From positions 30,519-94,518 of the forward strand of contig JADNRV010000189.1 in the NCBI GenBank assembly GCA_015499995.1: DNA of 64,000 nt, in the 5' to 3' direction. A model generated the notes under the pieces. That model did not search any database, was not told the DNA's origin, and saw only the letters and a program-made list of their open reading frames with translations. Source of the DNA: Flammula alnicola (Eukaryota; Basidiomycota; Agaricomycetes; Agaricales; Strophariaceae). Made by a program: the position numbers and the translations under genes. This document shows positions 47,575-59,479 of this stretch, piece by piece; within the stretch, counting starts at the first letter, position 1; each line of letters opens with the position of its first letter.

Positions 47575-48003
47575 CGCTCTATGAGGCCCCGCAGAACATT
47601 AGGTTAAGTATCTTTTTTATTTTATTTTTATTCCGTTAAGGAGTTCCATTGGCTTTTGAAATGGACATATATTATACATCTTTTAGCTTGCTATACCTTA
47701 CTTATCTGGTGGTCGAATTGTCGACACTCGGAGGGCCTGGCATATGTTTAGGTTCTCCTTGATGTACATAATCACTTCATGACTAAATTTTAAATAAACA
47801 GTCGAGTACCCGGTCATACTTGTTTCGTCCGTAAATGTGAATGAAGATATTCTAGCATTGCTTTGAACGCCATCCATGTCCGAATTCCGCTCGTTTAGAT
47901 TGCATGATTTGAAATACAGTTAATACACATCTGTTCCAAAACGTAGGCTTTGCCTATTATAATACCCCATACATATACCTTCAAACCCATAGACCACTGA
48001 TCA
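47575..48003. other. Convergent intergenic region
   Basis: 3' regions of the ligase and aldehyde dehydrogenase genes. No gene recognised. Confidence 0.5.
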
Positions 48004-50087
48004 TCACAAATTCGCGCTAGGCAGAACAGATTCAGGTATAGGTCGACGAAGAATCTCGGACATGAACTCGAGCGATTCCTTTGTATATGGCGGATATCGA
48101 GGCCCAAAGAATTTTTCTTCACTATAGAAATAGCTTCGTAAGCTTTTCGATGAGAGAAATGCAATAGGATAAGAAAACGCACTGGTACGGCATGTCTGCG
48201 ACGCTTCGGGTATATGTGAAGTTCTCGAAGCTGTAATACAAGACTTGACGTCCGTCTGTAAAGATGGAAAGAACGTGGACATGAGTAACGTGAAGTATAG
48301 GCAAATGTTAATAAGAAAAACGTACGTCCAGATTCGCCGACGCCACCAAACGGTACTTCATTCACTGCACGAAAGGTCGATTAGCACCAGTCTGATCGAA
48401 GTGCGTGCAGATGCGGGGTCGGAGGAGAAACATCACTTACTTGACAACTGGTTTATTGTATCGTTGAAGACAACGTTACCGCTTGTCGTATTATCCAGGA
48501 CTGCAAAAGAAGGCATCAGTATCCCTAATAAGGATCGAAGAACCAGATTAATCTCACTTTTTTTCTTGGTCTTTTCATCCGTGGTGAATGCATACAGGAC
48601 GAGAGGGTGGTCACTGCGTGGCGAGATAAAGTTAAAGTGTTAATTAGAGGCTATGTCTGGTAGGGGAAGGAATGCTCAAACGCACTGGTCGTTCACGTAG
48701 TCGATCGCCTCGTCGACGTTCTCCACAGACACGATAGGTAGAATAGGTCCGAAAATCTCACTATATCAAACGTCAGACGCGAACATGACATGAACTGCAA
48801 AAGGAAAGAAAAAACGCACCCTTCCAACAGCGAGTCACCCTCCTTCACGTCAACCACCACCGTCGGCTCTATGAAACGTTCTCTTGCACCAGTTTCCCGC
48901 CCGCAGCGATCCTGCCCTTCGTATTGCTCAAAAGGCCTTCAGCCTCTTAAAGTGCTCGTCCGACACAATCCGACCATATGACTTAGACTCATGCGCACCC
49001 TCCGGATAGAACGTCTTCAGATGCGCCGCGAACGCTTCGACCAAGGCTGGCACGATACTCTTCTCAGCCAGGACGAAGTCAGGTGTGACACAGAGCTGGC
49101 CACAGTTATTGATCTTGCCCCACAGAATGCGCTTCGCAGCTACAGAGATGTCTGCGGTGGAGTCGACTATGACGGGCGATTTGCCTCCGAGCTCGAGGGT
49201 GAGTGGGGTGAGATGCTTTGCTGCAGCTGCGGAGATAATGCGTGCAACTCGTCCGTTTCCGGTGTAGAAGATGTGGTCCCCTGGACATACGTGAAAACCG
49301 AATGGGGAATATAGGACAAAGGCCAGCAAAGAAGGAGATAGCATGCAAGGATTAGGTGGCGAACGTAGTATTAAACGCATCAGGAGATATTCATCGACAG
49401 AAAAGGAGAACGCAAATTACATTTAAGTTCGAGGACCTTGGTGCTCTCGGGATGCCACCAAGAACGACAGAATATACCGAAGAATCGAGGTACTTGGGCA
49501 GAGTGCGGGCAAGGAAGGAGGCGTAGTGCGGTGCGATTTCTGAAGGTTTGATGACAGCACAACACCCCGCGGCGATGGCGCCGTACAGGGCTGCAAGCTG
49601 AGGATCATTGGATAGTTCCATGGCCTGCACAAACCCCATCTATCAGCGAAACAAAGTAAGACGCTGCAAAAAGATGCTCACGCCATAATGAGTACCACTC
49701 CTTTAGGGTGCTTGTGGACAGTAGGATTCCATCCCTGCTGCCACGCTTGCACCGTTACTCCTCTGGCCTGGTCCATTCCTCGAGCTTCTCGCACAGATAA
49801 GAGACCTCTCGACGATGGGCACCACCTCCGACATGACTGTTTCCTGCTTTGCCCGCCCGAGGTCTTGACGAATGCACTCCGCCAGAGCATCCTCGTTTTC
49901 TTTCGCAAAGCGGCTAGCTGGAGCAGCTGGTGGCGACGCCATTCGAGAGGCTTAGTTATCCCTGTGCGGAACTTCTTACGAAGAGCATCGTGAATCTGGG
50001 AGAAAGAGCAATCAGTAAAGTTCAACCGTCGAGATTGACGAGGACACGTACTCGTGGGATCTCGTCGAGCGGGGTATAGTCCGTCAT
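48004..50087 (-). CDS. Aldehyde dehydrogenase, ALDH3-like, with frameshift
   Basis: ATG 50087 (MTDYTPLDEIPR). The core shows WRRHQLLQLA, CCAVIKPSEIAPHYASFLAR, DHIFYTGNGRVARI, LTLELGGKSPVIVD (general base Glu), CGQLCVTPDFVL (catalytic Cys), EIFGPILPIVSVENVDEAID, VNEVPFGGVGESG and the C-terminal GPRYPPYTKESLEFM. This is the class 3 fatty-aldehyde dehydrogenase pattern, which oxidises aldehydes with NAD(P). Near 48895 the frame GGKLVQ ends in a stop, while the next residues ERFIEPTVVVDVKEGDSLLE lie in another frame without splice sites. An extra GA in a GAGA run would explain it. So the gene is either inactivated or carries a sequencing error. It also has several 50-70 bp introns. Confidence 0.8.
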
Positions 50088-51802
50088 GGCAGAGATAAAG
50101 AGAGAAACAAGGGTCCATAGTCTTTGAATTGGCTTTATAAGGTGTTGGCTGTAGAGACTGAAGTGTGAGAGCAAAGAAGTCAAACTCAATAAAACTCCGG
50201 ATCAGCATGTGGTTCGTAATTTTATTACCACGGCTCACAGACGCACAAACGGAGTTCCGTGCTAACTGCCACTCACAGCCTCCAGGCTTCCTCGTCCTGG
50301 ATCCTTTGCTTTTTCAGGCTACGTGAGTCTGTAATTTTCTCGGGCGCTTCATAATTTTCCCGAACACCATTAGCCAGGAATTGGCCACAAGTCGACCCCA
50401 AGTTATCCATCCGTAAGAAATCATGGACAAGATATTCTTTATAACCTAGTAAATGTCTTGTACATCATGATAATCCGAAGTGAATTCAACGTTAGCCTCA
50501 CTGATTGCTGTTAGATTACTATTAGTATTAGATTTTCGGATTTCCTATTTACACGTTCACGTGCGTGCGAAAGTGTGAGCACGTGATGGTTTCAAAGATC
50601 TAACGCGACAGAACGCGACGCGTCTCGAACGTAGCCAAACTTTCAACGTTTGCAAATTTGAACTTTGACTATGTAAGTATACCTTGTGATACGATATTTC
50701 AAGGAAGACTCGAGACGTACTGCAGGGATCGGCCAGTTTCTCCTGCTCTGTTATCCGATTAAAATATGCCTTGGAAGTTGGGGCTGTGACATCAACCTAT
50801 CAACCTGAGGTTGATAGGTTCGAGTCGGCAGCTGAAGAAAGTGTTTGGTTGTAACCAAGGTTTCATCGTGTTAAAAACTTTTTTTCAAACCTCTATCTAC
50901 AGTAAGTATCCGGACTCCGAGTCAACACTATTAGTGAGTCCCTACCGTCCCAGAGTATCACACTTTAGATTAAGTACTTAGGTAAATTTTCTGACTCGAG
51001 TCTCGGAGGTGCTTGGAATATAATATCATCATTATTTTTAAAAATTACCATGTAAAAACTTGAACAAGGATCAGGGTGTCGGAATCGGATGCGTAAACTC
51101 AGTACTCGAACATCCATCAAGGTTCTGCCAATGAATCTAGCCCACACGGGCTATCACGGGCATCTCATTGACATTATCATCCATTATAGCTCGTCTGAAC
51201 CGAAGACGAGGACAGCATGCAGAAGGAAGGCAAACGATGTTGCCACGGACTATGTACAATGAAGAGGACGTTCCTCGCGCCATCACCGACGAAACTGGTT
51301 CGCCCTGAGCTTTGATCATGCAAATCCCAGTTTGTAAGCGCCTGTTGCGGGCAGATCAGCGCTATCGAGAGGAGATCACCGCTGTTTGGTCTAGAAGAAG
51401 CGACAATGGCGCCCGCCATCAGTAAATCCCGCCATCAGACTAAACATGGATCAGGCGCTCATGGATACACTGATGCCGTAACCCGAAAAGGATACATTTT
51501 GGACACACCCCGCCTTTGTTTGGTGATGACTCAACGTACAAACGACCGATTCTGGATGATAAGGTTGACTCGTGCCCGCCTTCCATCGCAAGAATCGTCC
51601 CAGATTGGAAAAGCCGCCCCTCTGAGCCCATGGGAATCCCGACTTTCAACGAAAGCTTGTTGATGTCGATCAACAGGCCGACGCCTATAAAAGCGCGCCC
51701 TTCCCGCCCTCCAATGACTCACACCGCCCTCCTTTCCCGCCCCCTCACACGCCGAGCGCTTCAGCTCTCCCGCCTACGCATCACCCCCGTTATCGCATCA
51801 CC
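50088..51802. other. 1.7-kb region without recognised gene
   Basis: Holds the aldehyde dehydrogenase promoter, a perfect 12-bp-arm hairpin (50794-50820) and AT-rich sequence. Frames near 51406-51720 lie opposite one another and show no family resemblance. Confidence 0.4.
50794..50820. repeat. Perfect hairpin, 12-bp arms
   Basis: AACCTATCAACC, loop TGA, GGTTGATAGGTT. No gene or U-run follows that would suggest a transcript terminator. Confidence 0.65.
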
Positions 51803-52704
51803 ATGAGCCATCATAGCTACACTCAACCCAGCACACCCTCGATGGAGGCATCCTCCCGATCTTGGGGTACTGCGAGCAGCACCGCCCACCCTGGCTATGC
51901 AAGCCCCGCCCTCACGACCTCCTCCTGGGGCAGCGTCCACTCCAAAACCTCCCTGGTCTACCCGAGCAACGTGTCGACCTACTCCTTCGGGATCCCATCG
52001 CACCTCTCCTGGTCGCCGGACTCTTCAAGGGATTCACAGACAGTGCAGGGCACCCCGCCGCCGGGAGTATGGCCGGGCCCGATGCCTGCCTCACCGCCGT
52101 ATGGAGGCTCTGCTTCATCGACGTCGTTGATCTCAGCTCATGGTGTGTGTTCAATCAGTGATTGATTTTTTTCCCGATCCAGAACTCAACCATCCGTGCC
52201 GTCGGCTACGCAGGTCACGGTGTCGGAGTGCCCGCCCCGGGTCTTGCCGTGCGCCTCCACCCAATCTTGGAGGCCGGGCGTCTATGGATCGACTTGGCAT
52301 ACCCGCCGTCCATGAATCCCTCTGCTGTAAATTACCACCCTAGCATGACTGACACAGCGTTTAACCCAAGCATGTCCTATATGCAAGTTCAGTTCTACGA
52401 GAACCCCAAGTGGTCTCTGAGAATACACAACCCGCAAGGCGTGACCGTGTTCATAATCCTCAACCATATCTTCAACTACCTTCAACTGCCCGATTCGCAA
52501 GATGTACAAGCTACACGTGCAGTTAATGATTTTCGACTCGATCATATGGCTGATCATAGGCATCAGAATGCCTCCTCTGCTTCCTTTAATGCCGGCCAGA
52601 AGCGTATTGATATGCTTAGCCGCCGCCGCCTTTTCGCGGGGCTATCTCCCATCCCAGGCGGGCACAACAGTTGGGTGGTGCGTCTCACCGAGCCTTCGAG
52701 GTGA
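51803..52704 (+). CDS. DUF6699-domain protein
   Basis: ATG 51803 opens a Ser/Thr/Pro-rich N-terminal region (STPSMEASSRSWGTASSTAH) of about 114 residues. A short intron (about 52145-52182) leads to a DUF6699-like domain: RLHPILEAGRLWIDLAYPPS, VQFYENPKWSLRIHNPQGVT and VFIILNHIFNYLQL. The pattern LHP-L, P-W-I and GVTV-D-L is the hallmark of this domain, found in Agaricomycete proteins of unknown function. The intron is only 38 bp in the best model, so the junction is uncertain. Confidence 0.7.
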
Positions 52705-53556
52705 GGCGACACCGCACTATTCTCGAGGTTCGTTTCTGCTTGACGCTTAAGGCGCAAGATGAACTTCGAACCTTCCACGCTTCCTCCGAACATAGCGCTG
52801 AACGCGTTACTCAAAAGTCTGATTCTCTAACACTGGACAAGGCCTCAATTCAACCAATCCCCGACAATCGTCTCCCTTGGGACTATTCTGGTTTAATTTT
52901 CTCTTTCTCTTCTTGTTTTCTTCGTCGCTCTGCACGTTTTGGAATCCCCTGCTCTGATTAAACCCCCCTCTCTGAACTGCAAAATCGGACGGAACTACGC
53001 CTAGGTCCCACAAATACTCGTACATATACACCTTCTCGCTCTATTTATCCACTAAATCAAGGAGTATTCGAACAATGTTGTATCATCCTAGCTACTGCCA
53101 CTGTATATTTAGCTGTATTACATTTTTCCATTATCAATAACAGACGTGAAATTTGTTCGTCGCCTCCCCTGAAGAGTAGTTGGAATGAACCCCATACTAC
53201 TCTGTGGTGTTTGCAGCGATGGGAGGCAGATGTGAGGAATGCTTGCATTGTCACCATCATTCGGCTTCGATGAGTAAACCCTGGACATTCTACTTCCATG
53301 GTCTATTCAGATGTTCAGCTCAAAAAAATTCGTTCCATACCTAATGAATAAGTTACACTAAATAAAATTGCGATACAATGTACACTATCTAAGAAGGAAG
53401 TGGACAAGATATATTTCCCTGACGAAGAGAACGCCCATTCCATAGGTACAAGCGTCTATATTATAGCTAACGAGGGGCGTCTAAGTAGGACTTTGAAATA
53501 CACACAACGGGGACACGTTAGCGCGAGTTAAGGACATACGTTCGAACGATGCACAC
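52705..53556. other. Intergenic
   Basis: Convergent 3' region of the DUF6699 and DUF6534 genes. No gene recognised. Confidence 0.4.
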
Positions 53557-55134
53557 CTAATAATAGTCATTGTCCGTTTTGACCTGTGTGGTGGTCTTCA
53601 TCTCGATAGAGATCGCATTGTTGTACTAAAAGCCCCCAGTAAGCCTACAGGCACAAATACCTACGCGAAAAGAAATGACTCACCACTTCACTAGGAATCC
53701 CTTTAGAGGTAGTTGCTCTAAGATCTCCAAGTCGGCGCGGCACTTCCACGGAGACCGACTTCGACACTGTATCTCTCAATGAACTCCTTGCGTTGAGCCT
53801 ACAGTAAATCGGATGAGTCAAGAGATGCATCCATCACTGGATAAAGTCCTCTTACGCAGAAAGAAGGGAGTTCGAATACACTGAAATAGTCATGTGTCAG
53901 CTCCTCACTCGAGAGGGACAAGTATCAGGGGACGTACGCTTCGCAAGCGGCGTGTATGTAGCAAAGTAAATAACTTGAGACGCGAGATTTTATTAGCCAA
54001 TCTGAAATGGAATTGGAAAATAGATCGTTCGAGCTCACGATTCCTGGGCATGGTTCGGTACTGCGAGGTATTGTGAGCAATCGTTCTTTAAGGGGGGCTT
54101 GAATGGACTCACAAGAATGAGGACTACAACGGCGGCAATGCTGCGACTCGGGGATTGGAATTCAGGAAAATCGAGAACATTCTAAATCAACAAACCTGGT
54201 AACCAGACCGGTTCCTAATCCATTAAAGAGTAATGAGAAGCTTGAATATAGATATTGCATGGACGTTACTAACGGATGGAGAACCCAATCAAACGATCAA
54301 TCAGCCTCGAGACCCTAGAGAAACAAAAATATAAAATGAACACACATCCGAAGAAAAGATCAACATTATCGAGACGCACCTGCTCAGAGACTTTTCCCGC
54401 TTTTGCATCAAAAAGTACACCATAGAAATGGCGATGGTGACATCGATCATAGCCCCCATTGCGAAGAGGGTAGTGATCACGGGCTGGGTGTCGAGGGAAA
54501 ATGCGAGCGCAGTCGGCTTGGCAAGGAGTTGTATCGCGGTGTATATGCTCATGACAAGCCTGGAGAATGCAGCTAACGCACACGCCAATCCCACGAAACG
54601 CCATGGATTGGGGAGGACGCTCCACGCACGGTACGCGAAGAACCACTGTTAGATCAAAAGAGATAAAAGGTTTAAGCCAGTCGTCTCCACGAAGAAGAAC
54701 CAGACCGACCTGAACGAAAGTTGTGATAAGTCCGCCCAAGACGATCACCCCAGCAAAACCCGGAAATTTGACTGCGTCCTGCGGCCGTCCGTACAATAGA
54801 ATTGTTGACCTGTAGACTTCATATGCCACCGCGATCGTATGTCCCAATTCTAGAAACCTAGCAAAATTGTCATATCAGTTCACGAATATGCGAGGATACA
54901 ACTAAAATGTACCAAATAACAGCGACCTTCCAGTTCGAAGAAGAAAGAATCAGATCTGTCAGATTTCGGTCAGGATAAAGAGAGACTCACAAGTGCTCTG
55001 AACGCGAGTCGATCGTCATCGAAACGCGAGAAATACATGTAGCATTGCAGCGTGACGATCCCAAAGAGGAATATCGCGACACTGGAGCCAATTTCAAGCG
55101 CACCAAACGTGTTTGAGATGGTACTCGCCTCCAT
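53557..55134 (-). CDS. DUF6534-type multi-pass membrane protein
   Basis: ATG 55134 (MEASTISNTFGALEIGSSVA). Exons joined by short introns give membrane helices such as VAIFLFGIVTLQCYMYF, GFAGVIVLGGLITTFVQ, RFVGLACALAAFSRLVMSIY, VITTLFAMGAMIDVTIAISM and SIAAVVVLIL. These are followed by the family motifs SRRLIDRLIGFSIRTGLVT and VYSNSLLSALNARSSLRD, and a polar tail ending TQVKTDNDYY. This seven-helix architecture with a (K/R)-ID-L motif and LNAR is typical of DUF6534 proteins, strongly expanded in mushrooms and sometimes likened to receptors; function unknown. Exon borders in the last third (53700-54250) are approximate. Confidence 0.75.
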
Positions 55135-58100
55135 TCGCGGCGATTAGAGGGCGACGTCTGCAGATGTGGACCGAGTGGGGAAAGCAACAGCGGAAAAGTT
55201 CAAAGGCTGGCATACTGTCATTTAAGTAAAAAAGTACGCGATCATCCATGCCGTCGGATGTAGATGCGTAAGTAACTACTACCGGACAAATCCGAGACAG
55301 AGAGGGGCCACGTCTGGGGTCCTCCATAATATATCAGGAAGGTATTCCTTAGCCAGGACGATGCTCCGGCTACGATCTCCGGCTTTGAAGTTTTTTGAGA
55401 TCTGGAGTTTGTTTGATCCCCTTGTTGGATTTCTTTCTTCCACACTTTCCTTTCCTACCTATTTATCATGCCAACGTTCACTGGCATCAATGGACGGTAG
55501 GGTCAGCGAGTCACCAACCATATCTGAAGAATGAAGGGGTTCGTATAATTTTAGGGGTTTACTTCGTCGAGATATGCAGTCGGGTTAAATGGAATAGGCG
55601 TTACTACTGAGTTTCCTCTTGCTAGGAGATGGTGCATTATACTTCTCAATTCCATGATAGGTACCTGACGAGACCTCATCCGATTCGGCGCCCGAGGAGA
55701 TTTGCTGATGGAAATGCATCTACCACAGGAGTAGAATTCTACTTTTTTTTACTCGCCGGCGGCGAAACTTAAATAAGCTATTAATATTTTGTAACGCGGC
55801 GGGAGGAGGGGAGCGCGTCGAGAAGCGACGTTTACCAAGGAAACATTAAGATTTGATGCGAGAGGCTGACAAAAATTAGAGGGAAGTGAAGGTACGGGGG
55901 CTGGATTACTATTAGTCTGACTCGTAACTCGTTCCAAGGTCGGTTAATTGGACCCATTGGCGCCAGATTGTTATACAAATTGCAACCTACGGGGGACTGA
56001 GACCGTGATGAACGTATTTACGCCGATTCAAGTATCTGTGCGACAGAACCGTCCATAAAATTTTGCGTCGACATACTCTTGCCCGAGCTTTGGTGTCCGC
56101 GAAACAACGCAGTTAACTCGAGGTATGCAAAGCGGGCCAGGCAGGCAGACGCAATAACAAACTTCCGGAACACATTGAATTCACGTTCTTGTTCTCTCAT
56201 GTACCGCGCGCACTGCATTGCTTTGTGTGCACACCACATTTCTTGAGCTGGTTGCACATGGTTTTGACATTCATGAATCATATGGAAAAGGCTGGAAAGG
56301 GGAGCACGGGCCCACGGGGATGGGGAAGATTTGATTTTGCTGGACGACGTCGCTCGATTCGTACTGGATCGGGATTGGTGGGGTGAAAGCGGGTGAAAAG
56401 CGGGTGCTGAGCGGGTGCTAAACTGAACAAATGGCGGACAAGAATGGGGGGAATAGAGACCGATTTCAAATACTCATGAGAAATGTTGTACGCGTGTCCG
56501 GAATACGACCAACGATCCTCAGTAATTCCCGAATACCTTTGTGGCTAATTCGAATTGTCGAGAGATACGCCATTGAGGTCGAGGACGTCGAATGGCTCAG
56601 TGCGATAACATATGTGTTGTACAGACCGAACAAGCCTTTAGTTCGCCTGCTGGTGATATCATTGGCGTATGACAGATCAATTTCAGTCCGAGATTGTTAG
56701 GGTCCGTGTCATACGTACGGTAGTCAAGGTCCTGCTTTAGATAAGTAAGTTAACCAAACAAGCTATCGACTCGTCGCCGCTATTATGGACATCGATGGCA
56801 GCTAACTAGTGTTCTATGGATCATTTAGTACAGACCTAGTAAGTATAACAAGATAACAAGACCTAGTAATGTCTGGTATAGAGGATTGATCCTGAATTAA
56901 AAGGCGGACCGTGGACGTCGACGACGCAAAGAGGTTGTATTTACTATTTGCAATCGATAACCTCATTATTCATCAATCTGTAATTTCCAGGATCTGCGTT
57001 CACCATTTTCGTTGCAAGTTGATTTCTGTTGATTCATATGTATCTCCAACGCTGCCACCGCTACATAATGCCTTCGTCCTTCCGCCCTTCCGTCCATCAC
57101 TCCTTTGTCTATATTTCCCATGGACTCATTTGCCATCGTTCAGCCACTGATGAGACAACCGTCCCGTCGTCGTCCTTCCCCTACACGGCCAATTGGACGA
57201 CAAACCGCCATGTTAAATGGGCATATGTTGTGATTCGTGAGGAGAGCGATCCCGAAAAGAGGAGAGCTACGACAGAATGGAGAGGATTACGATCTTCGGG
57301 TGAGTGGGTCGCTCGAGTCGTCTCCCATTCCCTGTTCTCCCTCAGCTGAATTTAAAGAATAGGCTTGGAACCTCTGCAACTCAAATCGTGGTAATCCATC
57401 AATATGTCACTACGCTGCACGACTGCCGTCGACCATACTTCGAGTCGTCTACTTCGAGTCGTCTATGCCGAGCGTCTCTTCTTCTATGTGCGAAATCTGT
57501 TCTGGGAGCATTTTGTGAATGTAAAGATTAAGAAGGAGTGGCAAGGTTCGTGAATCTCTCCGTTTCTTGTTCGATTCCCTTCCATTACATCCTCGCCATG
57601 CATTTCGAGTATTATTTCCTTCATCTTTCATATCATTATTTCCCTTTCACCACGCGCTTAGCATTTCCATTTTAATTCTTCTCCTCCGCTTTTCTACCAA
57701 CATACGTCATCAACCTCGTTCTCTTCATACTGATAAGCCGCCTTTTTTCCTGCAGGACCCTCTCATTAGATAGAATAAGCGGGTTTGGGGAGTACGACGG
57801 CGTGTGATATCCTCCTCCTTGTGTTCTTTCCTTTCCTCTGCCTTCTTGTTGCCCCCGACACTGAAGGACATGCTTTGTCTGTTATGCGACAACGCATTGC
57901 TTCACATATTCTGCTTTGGCTATCCGACTCAATACAGAACGGAGTTTTAGCTACCTCTTTCATTCATTTACTCCCTTTTTCGTTGGCGTTTCACGTCTTT
58001 GCTACTATATATCTGATTGGTTGGGATATTGATTTACTGACGCCATTTTGCTTTGCACTCCTCCAGATGAATCTCCGCCGCAACAAATCCAAGGTAGCTG

Positions 58101-58397
58101 CCTCGCCACGTCTCCGCCTCCATAGATATCTTTCGTATCCCTCGTCAACGGACGCTCAAAGCTAATCGACACTGATGCTGTCTTTGGTCGTGGTTGGACT
58201 ATCTCCGTCGACGTCATTCATCAAACCCTTTATCTTGGTGGGACTGCTTTGGCTGAATGTGCACTTCCGCTACCCAACGCGCGCAGGACTGATCCGGATC
58301 AACCCGTGTTAGCGGCAGTGCGATTGCTGAACAAGACGTCAGTGATACTATTGCAGGTGATGCGATTTACCGTGCTGAGAGCTAAGAGGAGAGGAAA
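55135..58397. other. 3.3-kb region without confident gene
   Basis: C/T-rich stretches lie at 57000-57780. A plus-strand frame at 57785-58165 has hydrophobic runs (CDILLLVFFPFLCLLVAP) that recall small PMP3-like proteolipids but lacks an ATG and the family motifs. Nothing else is supported. Confidence 0.4.
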
Positions 58398-59479
58398 TTC
58401 GACAGGCAGAAGAGGGTTGGGAAGTCGACTCTCGCGAGGAAGCGAAGAAGGATGCGTCTGCTTTGGATGTCCCACCCGCAAGTTCAGGCTCAAGACGTAT
58501 GGCGAAGGACCGCGAAGCATCGGCGACTTTCCGTATCCGAAATCAGATCCAGCCTTGCGTCGTTGGCTCTCAAAAATGGACTGCATGGTCGATTCTATCC
58601 TTCATTCGCTAGGGCGTATGTACACCTTATCTATCCTTGATAGATGTCCACGTTCCTGATACAAAATGCATTATTAGAGTCGCTAATATGTATCTACTCG
58701 TATAGGGGAATGTATTGTCCACTCAGCCGAAAGCATGGTTATTTGTCCCATATCTGCGGTTGTTGGAGATGATCATCGATCAGGAGGCCTCAGGCCTGGC
58801 ATCTTCGCGTTATCTTGACGTCTGTTCTCCGCACCTGAATGGCTTCGTCAAGGATAAACGAGTCCATCCTTTTCTGATGATCTCTTTAAAGGCTTCACGT
58901 GTCGTCCAGCCAAAGGCACCTTAAAGCCCTCTGGGATTAGTCGATGAATCCCCAAGCCTTTCCAACAATGGTTGATACCATAGAGGAAACCCACCTTACG
59001 TCGGAGAAAAGCAGCGAGCAAGTTCACCCGAACCCACGGCACTGTGTACCAGGTGGCGATGACATTGGACACTCGCCGTACGAAAGGAAGGCTCGGTTGT
59101 TGAACGAAGCCCTGCAGGAGATCGGGATGGGTCGATATCAGTGGTCCGTTTTCATGAAACGTTACAATTTCACACCGGTCTTCATGCATGTAAAGGCAGG
59201 GGCTTGTTCGTCGTAACCGGGTTTCATCAGCAAACCCGGGGGACGCGGCAGAGTGCTGCCGAGCGCTACATAGTGGCATAGCGTCATAGCCTAGGGTACC
59301 GAATCCGTAGCGTTACATAGCATTCTCACGTTTATATATAGATGCGGCAGCGCACTATGGCGCACTATGGATTGCTATGCAGCATTAGGTCATGTCTTCA
59401 CAGTTCTATGCTGGGCTTCCTCTGCAGGGCCTTTTGTATTCAATCATGGCATACTATTCTGTAGGTCTCGAGAGGATAG

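Noticed and set aside
50780..50835. tRNA-like pattern (hairpin followed by GGTTCGAGTC)
   Set aside because: The T-arm-like motif follows a 12-bp hairpin, but no D arm or acceptor stem can be paired and position 33 would not be T.
57785..58165. PMP3-like proteolipid gene
   Set aside because: The hydrophobic stretch is suggestive, but there is no ATG, and the second family helix and its motifs are absent.
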